64,000 nucleotides of DNA. It comes from Hyperoodon ampullatus (taxonomy: Eukaryota; Chordata; Mammalia; Artiodactyla; Ziphiidae). This document shows positions 22,961-35,525 of this stretch, one piece after another (position 1 is the stretch's first letter; each line of letters opens with the position of its first letter). The translations under genes were made by a program, and so were the position numbers. The notes below the pieces were generated by a model that searched no databases, was not told the DNA's origin, and worked only from the letters and a program-made list of their open reading frames with translations. The stretch lies in assembly GCA_949752795.1 (NCBI GenBank), contig OX457058.1, forward strand, positions 162,629,353-162,693,352, written 5' to 3'.

Positions 22961-25474
22961 AGGGTAGAATAAACAACCTTTCAAAGAATTTTCTCATCTG
23001 CCTTGAGGCAAAACTATCTGATGCAAGGAATATAATTAATAATTGTTCCTTAGATTTTTGGAATTTTATTGTAGTCAATCAAAATATTCAATATAGAGTC
23101 AAATATAGAAAAGTTTTATAGAATCAGAAATGAAAAAATACACAATGTAGAAAGAGTTCAGAGATGTTGGGGTAAAACAGGAAACCCTGTAGATTTAAGA
23201 GAGCACACTGCACTGGTCTGCAGTGTGACTAGGCACCTGGCTACCCAACATAGAATTCTCTGGAATCTGGTCTAGATTTGTGGGTTGACTTCTGCCTGAC
23301 TTTGCTAGCCTTTTCCTCTTTTATCATCCTGTGTTAAGGATTTATTGAATGTTTTCTGAAATTACAGCACATAGTCAGTTCATTTGAATTTTTTCTCCAC
23401 TTAGTCTTCTTTTGGTGTAGAATCTGGTGGTGTCTTCACAATCTTCATCCCATCTTTCCTCACCCCTCTGCTGAGTGTTACTTAGCAAAGACGTCTGATA
23501 TGAGCTGCAATAGAGGAGGCAGAGTGAGCCCTTGAGGTATTTATTCTCTTTACTCAGAGATATTTTTTGAGCTAGTCCTATCCTGTAAGTTGCTCTAAGA
23601 GTGGTACAGTAAGTGGGGCAGATATGCAAACATTGCACAGGCATCTAATTAGAGCTGTATGAGAGATATCCAAGGTAAGAACCTAGTATAAACAGGAAGG
23701 GTAATTTATAAAAAAGCAATTTTTGGGATTCTATGACAACCTTTATAATAAGTTCAATTCAACAATATGTTTTAATATGGTATTATGAATTTGCACTCAG
23801 TGAATTGTTAGTTGCTACATAGGGAAAAATGTAGATAATATGTGGTCTGTCCATCCAGGACCTTTCCAACTAGTTAAGAAGACATGAAAATCCATTAAAC
23901 AATAAATTATACATTGAATAGCATGGTTGTTTAAGTTTCCAGGGAGTGAGTATTGAAAGAAAACTCTACATAACAAGAAAGACTCGACAAGATGAAGGTC
24001 AAATCATGACCTTAGCAACAGGGACTATAAAGATTGTAAGAGGAGATGGTTTCCCAAAGGAAATGCAGCATCTTCCTTTACCACTTTCAAACTAGAGTGA
24101 TAAGGAATTATGACAGCAGTGGAGTTGGCAAGAATAACAAGATTCTTGACCTCCAAAATCTTCCTTATCTATAATTCTCATGGATTTCCATCTGTCTCAA
24201 CAAAGATAAAAATATGAATTCTTTTGCAGTGTGGTCTTCTTCATCTGATATGTGTCATAATTTATAGTGTCTAAGAAGTCTGAAACTATGACCATTTGGG
24301 GTTCACAGTAAATCTAGAATGCTTGTACTAAATCTGTTTGTGTATTTGTGTATGTGTGTATATAAAATATTGCATTTCTAAATATAAATATATGTATAAA
24401 CAAATATGAATATATTTACAGTGCTATCAAGTATTCTGAGTCTGTGGGATTATGGATTAGACATACAAATACCACCCAGGTTTTAAAAGCCTAATCAATT
24501 TTATATAATCTTTTTAAAGTATTTTAGGAGAAACTTTCAGTTTTCCTTTGCTTTGTTAACTCTTCATCCATATTCAGTTCTCATTAAAAAAACAGTATGT
24601 TTTTCCTGCTTGGAGTTAGCATAATTTCTCTCTTCATGTTTGATTATTTAATTCAATATCAGGGTTGCTTGGTTTGGCAAGATCTTTTAGCATCCAGGAA
24701 GTTAAAATCATGCATAGAAAATTACATTCTGCTTCATTATGGGGGCAGGTCTTATTTTTATGTGTTGTCTCTATTATAACACATAGTAAAATATAGTCTT
24801 TCTTTTTGAAAGTACATGTAGATAAAGTTATTTATATCCTTTGGGGCCTCTTATGAAAATGTGAAGCCATCAGAATTAGAAGTCAGATTCCAGATGCTCT
24901 TTGCTTATTAACATTCATTGCCTTAGTTCAGGTCCATGTTACTTTTGTCCTGAATTTCTGAAGGCACTTTCCATCTGCTCCACCTCTAAAGTGTTTGTGA
25001 GTTTAAAATCCCCTTGTTTTATACTCATGGCAAAGCAAATTTCTGAAAACCCACCCACCTCTGTTAAAAATGCCTAAGTGGCTCTTGAATGCCTATTGTT
25101 TTAATTTCCTAACATGGCATTGGAAATCTTTTACAATAAGATTTAACATCTCTTTTATATTCTTATTTCTCAGTACACTCATTTCTCCATTTACTATATA
25201 GACTGGCCAATAAGACTATGCAGCTATAACTGAACATGTCTTGTTTTTATCTGCATGTATTTAGTTATATGGTACCTGTTTCCTAAAATGACATCTCTCC
25301 CTCTCCTGACCTTGTAGTGGCTGTCTTTTTAGGCTGAAATCAAATCTTTCTGGTCTTAAAGTTTCTCTCTTCTATATATTCGTATTCCATTTATATTCCA
25401 ATAAAACGTATGTCTTTCTTGGTCCTGTGTTATTATAATTTATGTGAATGTCTCTCTTTCACTGTCCAGTACTT
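22961..25474. other. Unique AT-rich DNA, nothing recognised
   Basis: No coding exon, RNA gene or confident repeat was found. A short TGTGTATGTGTGTATATA-rich patch lies near 24340-24420. Confidence 0.4.
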
Positions 25475-26750
25475 CACTCAATAACATTTAATATGTCTGT
25501 ACTGTGGGTCATGCTCTTTTATAAGAAATTTTGGAAACAAAATAGAACACAACATAATGTTTGTGCTAATAGAGTTTATATTGAATTTAGTGGGTCAACA
25601 GTTAAACACAGTTACAAAACAATATGATATAAGTGATCATAAAATAATATATGAAATATTATATAAAAAGATAAGAAAAGGTACCTAAGTATGCCTGCAA
25701 AAATAAAGGAAGTCTTCATTAATGGTAGGTTAATATAAAACTGAGACTTTAAGAATGAAGAGAAATTTACTTGTCAGGCAATAATGAGGAAAGACTCAGA
25801 TAAATAGATAAATTGAGAGAATTAGATTGTTAAATGGGGCCAAGAGATTCAGTAAAGTTAGGTTTAGAGTGCATATAGAGGAAATGGAGTAGGAATCAGG
25901 TCATAAAAAGCATTTTGTGTCCTTCTAAGTCTGTAAGAAATAAGAAAGAACTGAAAAAAATATGAATAGGGATTTGTTTATCTGAAATATTGCCCAGGCT
26001 GTGGTGTAAAGAGAGGATGGCTTGGAATACATTAGACCTGAGAAGGGGAGTGAAATTAGATGATTGCTTCTGTGGTTCAAATGAGACATGGTTAAATAAT
26101 GAACCATGGTGGTGGCCTTGAATATGGAGAGGGAAGGCAGATTTGACAATGGAAAGAGGTAGCGGGTAGAAGTGGCAGGATTTTGTGGCTGATTGCTTAC
26201 AGGAATGAGAGAAGGAGGGTGGAAACCACCCTCTGGTTTTGGCGAGGGCAGCTAAAGAATCTGGCCGTCCAGTCACCAAAACAGGAAATAAGAGAGGAAA
26301 GGCTGGTAGAAGCAGCAAGAGCATGAGGTTGTTTTAGGACAGGTTGAGTTTGAGGTACATTTAGAACTTTATGTTGAGTTGTCAATTTGGAAGTTGGAAG
26401 AAATGTTGAAGAGCTCAAGAGAGAGATGAAGAGAGAACTCAAAAGAATATGAAAGTGTTGATTCGGGACTTGGAAACAACACAGGTAATTAAAATAGTTG
26501 CATGGAATGATGGAGTGTCCAGGCTTACATAGAATAGGATCAGAGAGCACTGAAAAGTCTCAACGTATAAGGAGCAATAGGAAGCTTATGATTCATTAAC
26601 AAAAGACTAAGAAGGAAGTTTCAGGGGACTCTAGTGTAATGGAAGTTGAGAAAGGAGAAAGTTTTCAATGGCGTTACGTGCTAGTAACGATTAAATATTA
26701 TCCATTGGATTTGGAAATTAGGGATCCTTGATTACTTCATCAGGTCATTT

Positions 26751-26786
<36 letters not shown>

Positions 26787-27770
26787 GGTACGCGGGCCTC
26801 TCACTGTTGTGGCCTCTCCCGTTGTGGAGCACAGGCTCCGGACGCGCAGGCTCAGCGGCCATGGCTCACAGGCCCAGCCGCTCCGCGGCATGTGGGATCT
26901 TCCCGGACTGGGGCACAAACCCGTGTCCCCTGCATTGGCAGGTGGACTCTCAACCACTGTGCCACCAGGGTAGCCCCATCAGGTCATTTTTAATGAGAGC
27001 AAATGCAGTCTTCAATAACTTCAGAAATGAAAAAGTGGAAACATCAGATATTGTGTCCTCTTTTGATAAGGTAAGAAATTAAGAACTATTACGTGATAGG
27101 ACAATAGTCAAAAACAAACACAGTATTGTTGAATGTTTTATTTTTGTGGGGTTTTCTTTTTTTATAAGTGAGAGATCTCAAGTATGAGATTCTTAGGAGA
27201 ATGATCCAGTGGAAAGCAATAAACAAAAACCCACTTGAGAAAGAGGGTACTTGATAGAAGTTATTTTCAGTCAAGATGATTTATACGTTTTAGAAAGAAA
27301 AGGTGATAGAATAGTCTTTGAACAATGTATGGACGAAGGCAAGATTTTAGGTGAAGAAGTGAAACAGTTGTTTTTTTCTTTCTGTGAATTAGAAAACTAG
27401 GTCATTTACTATGATAGGTTGAGAGGAAGGGGACTTTGAAGAAATGGTTGCATATTTGAAATAACTACCGTGTAAATATGGAGGGCTTAAGTGCATGTTG
27501 CATGATATCTGAGCCATGTCCAGGACCCATCTGAAGTCAGACACCATGAAGTCTTCATGGCACCTTTATTAAGAGTTGGGTGATTTTCCTCCAAGGCAGA
27601 AATAAAGAATAGTTTGATGCAGATTTGAGGAATTTAAGTTTGAATAAAATTGAAATATCATGTAAGGGATGTAGAGGTGTTACTATGAAAATTTGGAAGT
27701 AATTAACCATGAGGTCTTGAAGCCAGGATTAGATTTGATGGCCTTAAAAGTGGGTGGTAGGTTCAGGAGA
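25475..27770 (-). mobile_element. Long decayed L2-like sequence, reverse
   Basis: 25480-25620 resembles the reverse L2 3' end. The purine-rich text to about 26560 follows the reverse L2 body (for example GACAGGTTGAGTTTGAGGTA and TGAGTTGTCAATTTGGAAGT). 26990-27770 may continue it but the match is weaker. A CHR SINE interrupts it at 26738-26989. Reverse frames up to 142 codons (25896-26324) run on the strand of the decayed L2 but show no intact RT motifs. Confidence 0.55.
26738..26989 (-). mobile_element. CHR-type SINE, reverse, with 13-bp TSD
   Basis: The body at 26751-26976 has a T-rich tail side of about 32 bases at the left and the SINE head at the right. Perfect direct repeats CATCAGGTCATTT lie at 26738-26750 and 26977-26989. 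The sequence is CpG-rich (GCGGTACGCGGG), suggesting a relatively young copy. Confidence 0.97.
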
Positions 27771-27779
27771 AATGAGAAT

Positions 27780-27960
27780 TTCTTTTTGGCTGAGGCTGAG
27801 GTGTGTTGCTCTCAAACCTAAGAGTATATAAAAATAATCAAGAATATCATGTTAAAAGTGCAGGTTTTCAGGCTATCCCCACAGACTTTAGAGTGAGTTT
27901 TTGGAACCTGCATTTTTAAACCATCCAGATGAGGATGTAGGAGGTCTTCAATAACAATTA
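27780..27960. repeat. Possible MER5-like fragment
   Basis: GGAACCTGCATTTTTAAACC followed by CCAGATGAGGATGTAGGAGG resembles one arm of a MER5-type hAT element. The match is weak. Confidence 0.3.
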
Positions 27961-28185
27961 GAAAACAAACAAACACTGGGAAACAACGTCAGTTGAGAAC
28001 AAAGATTAAGAATGAGCCTGTAAAGGTAAATGGGGGTTGTGCTGCCATGAAACTTGAGCATTTTTTGCTGAGGAGTGTAAAATTCTTCCTTCAGATAATA
28101 TATTAGGCCAAGGAACTTACCCAAAACTCCAAGAACTAATAAGTGAGTTCAGAAAGGTTGCAAGATACAAGATCAACAAACAAAT

Positions 28186-28400
28186 GTCAATCACACAAGA
28201 AGATCAGCTCTGTGCTTTGTGACCACCTAGAGGGGTGGGATAGGGAGGGTGGGAGGGAGACACAAGAAGCAAGAGGGAGGAGATATGGGGATATATGTAT
28301 ATGTATAACTGATTCACTTTGTTATGAAGCAGAAACTAACACACCACTGTAAAGCAATTATACTCCAATAAAGATGTTAAAAATAAAAAAGTCAATCACA
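28186..28400 (+). mobile_element. 5'-truncated L1 3' end with 10-bp TSD
   Basis: A 195-bp insertion (28196-28390) consists only of the L1 3' UTR end: CTTTGTGACCACCTAGAGGG through CAATTATACTCCAATAAAGA and an A-rich tail. It matches the reverse complement of the 3' end of the L1 at 49401-53783. Perfect direct repeats GTCAATCACA flank it at 28186-28195 and 28391-28400, and the older L1 reads through across them. Confidence 0.94.
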
Positions 28401-28440
28401 TTTCTTTATGTTGACAATGAACACATGGAAACCAAAATTA

Positions 28441-28798
28441 AAAACACAGTACCAGACTTCCCTGGTGGAGCAATGGTTAAGAATCCACCTGCCAATGCAG
28501 GGGACACAGGTTTGAGTGCTGGTCCGGGAAGACCCCACATGCCGTGGAGCAACTAAGCCCGTGCACCACAACTACTGATCCTACGCCCTACAACTACTGA
28601 GCCTGTGCCCTAGAGCCCGTGGTCTACAACTACTGAAGCCCGCATGCTTAGAGCCAGTGCTCTGCAACAAAAGAAGCCACCACAATGAAAAGCCCGCGTA
28701 CCGCAGTGAAGAATAGCCCCCGCTCGCCGCAACTAGAGAAAGCCCACTCAGCAACGAAGACCCAACACAGCCAAAAATAAAATAAAGCATATAAATTT

Positions 28799-28834
<36 letters not shown>

Positions 28835-28839
28835 ACCAT
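28441..28839 (+). mobile_element. Long CHR-1-like SINE, forward, TSD with CA expansion
   Basis: The body starts at 28455 (GACTTCCCTGGTGGAGCAAT) and carries the long right half ending AACGAAGACCCAACACAGCC and an A-rich tail to about 28798. The left flank AAAACACAGTACCA (28441-28454) appears again at the right as AAAACAC, then a CA repeat, then AATACCA. It sits inside the older forward L1. Confidence 0.9.
28802..28832. repeat. (AC)n microsatellite
   Basis: About 15 AC units between the SINE tail and the resumed L1 sequence, apparently expanded within the right target-site duplication. Confidence 0.96.
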
Positions 28840-29564
28840 TTGCAATCACTCCAAAGAAATGACATATATAAGTATAAACTTAACAAAATATGTACAAGAT
28901 CTATATGCTCAAAAGCACAAAATACTGATGAAAGAAGATCTAAATAGATAGATAGACATACTGTATTCATGAATTGAAAGAGTCAACATGGTAAAGATGT
29001 AAATTTTTTCCCACAGTGATATGTAAATTTAATGTAATTCCTGCCAACGTCCTAGCATGATTCTTGCAGACATGGCCAAGCTTATTCTAAAGTGTTGTTG
29101 AAAGGTACAGGCCCTAGAACAACTAAAACAGTTTTGAAAAAGAAGAATAAAATGGAAGAATTACAGTACCAATATTAAGACATGTTGTATAGCTTGAGTA
29201 ATCAAGATTGTGTGGTCACGGTAGACAGACAGACATTTAGACCAAGAAAATTCAGTAAATAACTCAGAAATAGACACATACATGATTTTTGGCAAAGCTG
29301 CAAACCAATTCAATGGAGGAAATTTTCAACACATGGTGAATGAGCAATTGGACATCCACAGGAAAAAAAGAAAAAGGAATCTTGACTAAACCTCACACTT
29401 TACACAAATGATATGCTAGGTAAAATGTGCAAAAAAAAATGTGAACAGATTGTTTTTGAAACAGAGCTGGCAGCCCTGGAGTCTTTCCCTCCCTGGCTAG
29501 AGCCTCTTGATAAGATTCCTTCACTAGCCACTGTGACTCCAAGGTACTTCCACGGTTCTGCTAG

Positions 29565-29765
29565 GAAAATAGATCTCAAAGGTTAATGTGCACCAGTATC
29601 AGCTGGAAGGTTTGTTTGAAGACAGATTGCTGAGCCCCACACCCAGAGTCTCAGATGCTCTGTAGGTCTAGGAGAAGAAGCAGCGAATTATATTTCTAAG
29701 CTGTTCCTAGGTAACGCTGATGCTGCAGATATGCGTACCCACCTCGAGAACCACTGTTCTAGGTA
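29565..29765. mobile_element. MER5A-like hAT MITE
   Basis: TTAATGTGCACCAGTATCAG at the left, GATTGCTGAGCCCCACACCC in the middle and GAGAACCACTGTTCTAGG at the right follow the MER5A pattern of a non-autonomous hAT element. Terminal repeats are decayed. Confidence 0.7.
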
Positions 29766-30040
29766 TCCACAGAGCAAAGGTGAATATTACTATTCATGTA
29801 ATAAGGAACCAAGAGAAAATTTTGAGCAAGTGACCAATGCCACTTATAATAATAATTTAATACATATTTGGAAGATAGCTCTGAGTGAGAAGAGATTAGA
29901 AGACCAGTGAAAAGAATGCTACAGTAGTCCAGAAAAGTGAAAGGAAGGGGCATATTTAAGGAGCCAGATGTCTAACTGGCGTTTATTCGTGACCGATTGG
30001 AAGTCAGCAACAAGAAAGAGGTGGGATTAGTGATGTACTG
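29766..30040 (-). mobile_element. L2-like fragment, reverse
   Basis: GAATGCTACAGTAGTCCAGA and the following AAAGAGGTGGGATTAGTGAT resemble the reverse L2 body. The copy is old and short. Confidence 0.5.
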
Positions 30041-31654
30041 AAACATTTTAGCTTGAGAGCTAAGTTTCCTTTCTATGATGTAACCGAGAAAATTTATCAC
30101 TACCATTCAGCTATGCAAAAAGAAAATATGGTTATTTATTTTCTATAACTGATTTAACTTTCCTCCTAAGCCCCTACTCCACCAAGTATCAAAGGATGAC
30201 TAGAACTTTAAATGGCCAATTAGTGGAAATGAGTTTTTAGAAGGGGAAAAATGTGTCTTTCAAGAAGCTCCACCTTTTTCAGGTAAAAGCTCAGTATCCT
30301 GTACATTCTCTTTCTCTCTGTTCTTCTAAAAATATGTCATATTGCTATTTGAGGAGGAGTGAGGGGTATTGTGACTTAGAGGTATCTGAGTGTCAGCGGC
30401 ATTGCCACCTCATGGTCTCAGATATCACTCCCTCTGTGGTTGTTTTCTGCCAACATCCATGGTTATTGATATCTGTATTCATGATGGTTTCCTCTTTCTG
30501 ATGGAGGTTGTTGTTGGTCTAGCTGTCCTCTCAGCATCTCTTGGTTCTATTAACAAGACAGGTGGTAACTTCTGGTGTCCTGCATGTCATGTGTTTACCA
30601 TGAACATTCAGCAGTGTAACCCAGCTCTCTACTTAAGCATCTTCTCCCAAATATGCCATTCAACTACTTCCACACTGCACTGGATCTAGATCCCAGGAAA
30701 ATCACCTCCTTTGGGAGGTTAACAACCTACCCAGACTTTTCCCAGGAAATTAAGCTATAATGTTCTCAAGGTCTTCATATTTTATTCTTCATATTTATAA
30801 CCCTGGGTGTAAGGGAAACAGAGTTAATGTGTTCTTCTTTTACCATTTCACTTCTTCTTCTCACATGCCAAGGAAGTAAAGGGGGGTTCTCCATTTTCTA
30901 TCAGTGTTAGGGAAGGAATTCCCCTGTATAACATCTTCTTCATTCCTGAGGTGGCATTCATCCTGCCCCTTTTCCAGAAACCACAGTCATGGATGAATAC
31001 AGGTGAAAAATGGTTATGTTAATAATGTAAGATACATAAGAAGGCATGAAATATGCAAAATATCTCAGCCACAAGGAGATAGAGAATATGAAAGAGAAGC
31101 TACTTTGTTAGAAAAGATGGCTTACTCTGCTTGAGTGATATTGAATTTGTCTTGCCATCAGTCATCCAGATGGAGATAATCCAACAGAATCTGGGGACAT
31201 AGGCCTGAAGTTCAGAAATAAGATTGTGTTGAAAGTATAGATATAATAATCCTCCAAGTAATTCTTCAGGTTGCCTGGCCATTTAATTTAAAGCAAAACA
31301 ATCAGTTAATTAAAAGCTGTGTCCTTGGCTGGAATATATTCAAGCTAATTGGAATGGTTTTACTGTCTTTTTTTTTTTTTTCTGGAATGTCAGACTAGTT
31401 AACTATTTTGACTATAACCATGGAATATATTCTATGTTTAATAGTTACTTTTGACATTGGGAGTTTGGAGAATTAATTTCACATAGTAAAATTACAGATA
31501 GTGACAGAGTATTATAGAAATGGTTCTATTTATTTATTATGAAAGTGATGTGGTTTCAACTTATTTCTGAGTTGCTCTGAAGGAGGAATACATTTATAAT
31601 TACTCCTGCTCATACTTACAGCTCAAAGTTTCTGTTTGATGGGGGACTTGAAAA
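30041..31654. other. Unique DNA, nothing recognised
   Basis: No coding exon, RNA gene or named repeat was seen. Overlapping forward frames at 30253-30501 and 30390-30689 have no motifs and look like chance. Confidence 0.4.
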
Positions 31655-33835
31655 CACATTCTGATTGTGATGAGAGCTCTTCTGGAATCTCCTGTCTTTG
31701 CTGAGCTTCCATCATTTCCCTGCTCTTTCTCCTTACTGTCTCCTACCCCAGCCCATGCCAGAGTTTTGCTCTATGATCTTGTTTTCCTTCTCTCTTATCA
31801 GCCCCTTTTCAGATTTTGTTTTCCTGGCTTTTCCATGTATTTCTCCAATATCTGAATGTTGGAGTCCCCCAGAGCTCTAGGTTGGGCACATTTTTTTTCT
31901 CTTACCCCTAGAGATCTCCTCCTGTCCTCCAAATTAACTACTGTGTTAGCCATCACAAATCAGCAGATGACTTACATTTTATATCTCTAGTTCTGACCTC
32001 TGTGAACTCCACATATTTCAACACCTGTCATCTTGGCTCAGAATTATAAGAAATCTCAAATTGAAAATATCCAAGACAGAATTCTTGATACATCTTCTGT
32101 ACTAGTCTACTCAGGTTGTAATAACAAAATACCACAGACAGCATGCCTTAAACAACAGAAATTTATTTTCTCATAGTTCTGAAGACTGGAAGCCCACATT
32201 CAATGTGCAGGAGGGTTGGTATCTGGTAAGGATTCTTCCCTTGGGGTGCAGATGCCTGCCTTCTCACTGAGTTCTCACCTGGCATTTCCTTGGTGACTTT
32301 GTGTAGAGAGAGAGAGAGGGATCTCTTTTTTCGTATAAGGTCATAAATGCTATCAAATTAGGATCCTATCCTCATGACATCATTTAATATTAATTACTTC
32401 TTAAAAGCCATGTCTCCACATACAGTCACATTGAGGGTTAGGGCTTTAATATGAAATTATTGTGGGGGAACACAATTCAGTTCACAGCCCCATTTCAGGA
32501 TTTTGAAACTTTTGTTATAGGGGAAGTTGAAAGCAGATGCTACTACAAGGCTAATTCCATTCTCTGGTGTCTCTTATAAGAACACTAATCCTATCAGATC
32601 AGGACCCCACACTTACGACCTCATTTTACCTTAATTACTTCCTTTGAGACATTATCTACAAATGTAGCCACACTGGGTTGGAGGAGGGCTAGGGCTTCAA
32701 CCTATGCATTTTGACGGGACACAAATATTCAGTCTATATCATCTTCCCACCTTGAGTCTTCTCACACAGTCTTCTGTATCTCAGTCAACGAAGGCATCAT
32801 TATTAACTCCAATCCTCCAGTCATGTAATTGGCTGTATCCTGAAAATCCGTGCTGAATGTGATCATGTTTCCTTTCTCCACACTTGTCTCCCTAAACCTA
32901 TTGCAACAGACTCTGAACAGGACTTCCTGCTTCCGCTCATGCTTGTCAACAATCTCTTCTCCACAAACATAAATCAGATCATTTCACTCTCCTGTTCAAA
33001 ACATTTCCATACCTTTCATGTCACTTAGAATGAAATCCAATGTTCTTGCCCAGGTTTTGATGCCTTACATGATGTATGAGACTACCAACTGCCACCTCTT
33101 TCCTACCCCTGTTTATTGTGTTATTATACCCCACTTGCATCAGTCTTCTTATGAGTGCTCATGCTTCTTCTTCTCCACTTTTGCATCTGCTCTTTTCTCT
33201 GTCTGGAATGTTCTTTCCCTAGTTCTGTGCATGGTTTGATGACTTCATTCAAAACCTGTGTGAATAGTATTTTCTCCTGCTTCCATGTCTCCATCCTCCA
33301 TTCACATTTTAATCCCTTGTAGCTGGATACCACTTTGGAGAATCTGCTCTTACTACCCAAAATGCTAATCTAACATAGAGTTTTCAGCTTGTGCATAACT
33401 AATGCTTGCTGCAGCACTTGACTCTTGGGAACTCTCTTTCTTGAATTATCCCTCTTTGCCTTTCATGACACCACTATTTGAATCATTTATTTATTCAGGC
33501 ATCTTCTAGGCATTGGGTGTGCAATGAGTGTCACTCATAAAACTGACATTCTTCTGAGAGTGAAGGTAATGAATAAACAAGTGAATGTATTGCAGGCCAC
33601 CTCTGTAGAAGAGACCTTTTCTAACTACCCTGTCTAAATAATAGTCCTCCTTCTACTTTCTACTTCTTGGCTCTGTACTTATCACCACCTTCCATGCTGT
33701 TATACCTAGAATGTAAGCTCTCTGAGGGCAGGAGGTCAAGAACTTTTTTAGTTTATCTTTGCTATGACTGGTTTTCAAAGCACTGCTTAGCATGTAGTCA
33801 TTGTGGCTCAATAAATATTTTCCAAGTTACTAAAT
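31655..33835 (+). mobile_element. Long L2 element, forward, split by an LTR insertion
   Basis: Forward L2 body and 3' end. Before the split: TTTCCCTGCTCTTTCTCCTT and AATATCCAAGACAGAATTCT. After it: AATCAGATCATTTCACTCTC, TCTGTCTGGAATGTTCTTTC, AGAATGTAAGCTCTCTGAGG and the terminal GGCTCAATAAATATTTTCCA. A small reverse L2 piece appears near 33480-33590. No intact frame remains. Confidence 0.78.
32098..32746 (-). mobile_element. MLT1-type MaLR insertion with two LTR copies
   Basis: Reverse strand. A complete LTR-like copy spans 32098-32487 (right start GAACTGAATTGTGTTCCCCC in reverse reading, left end TAACAAAATACCACAGACAG). A second, partial copy in the same orientation spans about 32556-32741, beginning TGATATAGACTGAATATTTG in reverse reading. 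Direct repeats CATCTTC lie at 32091-32097 and 32740-32746. The internal region has been lost. Confidence 0.75.
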
Positions 33836-34984
33836 CACTGCATTATTAAGCCAAAAAAATCATTATTTGATGCCCTACATCTTGGTGTAATTTCAAGTAA
33901 TTGTTTTTTCTTATTTTTGATGTGGACAATTCAAGCATTCACAGGTTGTTAGAAAGTGTGTACAGCATCCACATGATCCTGAGAGAAGCTGGATGCAGTT
34001 TACACCATTACAATAAAATTGGAAAGAGAATACAGAGGTATGAGATTACTCCTCTGCTTGTCCCCAGGGAGAGGTTTATAGTGCAAAAGGTAAAGATGAA
34101 AACTATAAACTATTTTATCTTGATTTGAATGTAAGGGTCAGTGTGGCTGAACAACCTTGCGTACTTCTGTGGTTCATTGAGGAAGAAGTCAAGGCAAGTT
34201 CACATCCAGTTGATTCACTCTTTTACAATTTCTAGAAATAATTGTGCCATCATTTTTATTGTTCCTAAGGATGTTTTGGTCAGTTTCAGAAAACAAAACT
34301 AATTCCTTAAGCTTCAGAATTTACTGGCAAACTCTCAGTGAAACTGAGGAGCTTATAAAGTTCTAGAAAAGCACGACAGTGTAGACTGAGTGAAAAAATC
34401 AATGTTTTTTTGTTGTTTTTACTGTTAGAAATATATCACTTAATGAATTGTAGTGTGTAAATATTCCCTTTTGAATCCATAATGAAATCCTGGTTTCAGA
34501 ATGTAAGACTCACACACACACAGATACACACAGACATATTTAGAAATGAAGCAGCTTGAAGATCAAGCATTGAAAATTGCAAACTGCTACATGATACCAC
34601 ACTCTCTTATTCTGTTCTTTTAGTTGGAAGTGGGAAATAAAACCTACTCTCATTGCACTGATGGAAGCAGAAACCCAGAGACGTCAAGTCCTTGGCAGGG
34701 TATTTCACCCAGCCCACCTCCCACATCTGGCATTAAATATGCCCCAGTGAGTAGCCTTCATAAGTTTGAGAAGTTCTCTACCTCATCCTCTAACACCACT
34801 GCCATCCAAAGAATCCTCCTAAATTATGGCCCTTCAGCTGTATGATTTGTGCCAAGAACTTCAAAGACAAAACCCATTTTTAAACAATCTAAATTTTGTT
34901 TCATTGCTATTGTCACTGCTATCTATGAGGAGGTGACTGGTGGTGGTCATGACAGTGGCAAATCCCTGACTTGACAAGATGCGG
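33836..34984. other. Unique DNA, nothing recognised
   Basis: No gene or repeat could be named. There is a short CA-rich patch near 34510-34535. Confidence 0.4.
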
Positions 34985-35525
34985 TAGGCGGTATTTTGAG
35001 ATGACCTCCAAGATTCCTACCCCTCCAGTGTGTATAATCTTGTATAATTCCTTACCCTTGAGGATGGAAGGAATCTGCAATTTGCTTCAAACTGGTAGAA
35101 TATGATACAAGTGAAGAGGATTTTTTAGATGTGATTAAGGCCTTTAATCATTTGACTCTGAGTTAGTCAAAAGGGAGATTATTCTGGGTGGCCCTGACCT
35201 AATCAGGCAAGTCCTCCTCTGAAGTTAGAGACTCCCACTGTTGCTGGCTTTGAAAAAAAAAAGACATCTTGAATTCTAAAGCAGAAAGGAAATGAATTTT
35301 GCTAACAAACTAAGGGAGCTTGGAAGCAGATCCTCTCGTAATCAAGCATCCAGATAAGAATATAGCTCAGCCAACAACTAGTTTCAGCTCTGTGAGACCC
35401 TAAGCATTTCACCCAAGTAAGATGTACCTAGACTCCTGACTTACAGAACCTGTGAAATAATAGACATTCTCTTTTAAGCTGTTAGGTTTGTAGTAATCTA
35501 TTACACAGCATAGAAAACTGATACA
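34985..35525 (+). mobile_element. MLT1-like MaLR LTR, forward
   Basis: Blocks in order: TTGAGATGACCTCCAAGATT, GATGTGATTAAGGCCTTTAA, GGTGGCCCTGACCTAATCAG, CTCCTGACTTACAGAACCTG, and the end TAAGCTGTTAGGTTTGTAGT with TAGAAAACTGATACA. This order is that of an old MaLR LTR. Confidence 0.65.

Larger units (their letters stand above)
28075..29440 (+). mobile_element. Older L1 ORF2 fragment (L1 F), forward
   Basis: Forward L1 ORF2 DNA, recognisable from GGTTGCAAGATACAAGATCA at 28157 and, after two nested insertions, from CTTTATGTTGACAATGAACA at 28405 and ATTTGCAATCACTCCAAAGA at 28839 through TTGGCAAAGCTGCAAACCAA near 29290. It is heavily mutated with no open frame. The left edge is uncertain. Confidence 0.8.

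Noticed and set aside
25896..26550. Reverse frames of 142 and 117 codons
   Set aside because: They fall in decayed L2-like DNA and show no intact RT or endonuclease motif; probably chance survival of open frame.
28143..28352. 69-codon frame with purine-rich composition
   Set aside because: It spans the junction of an L1 ORF2 fragment and the inserted L1 3' UTR.
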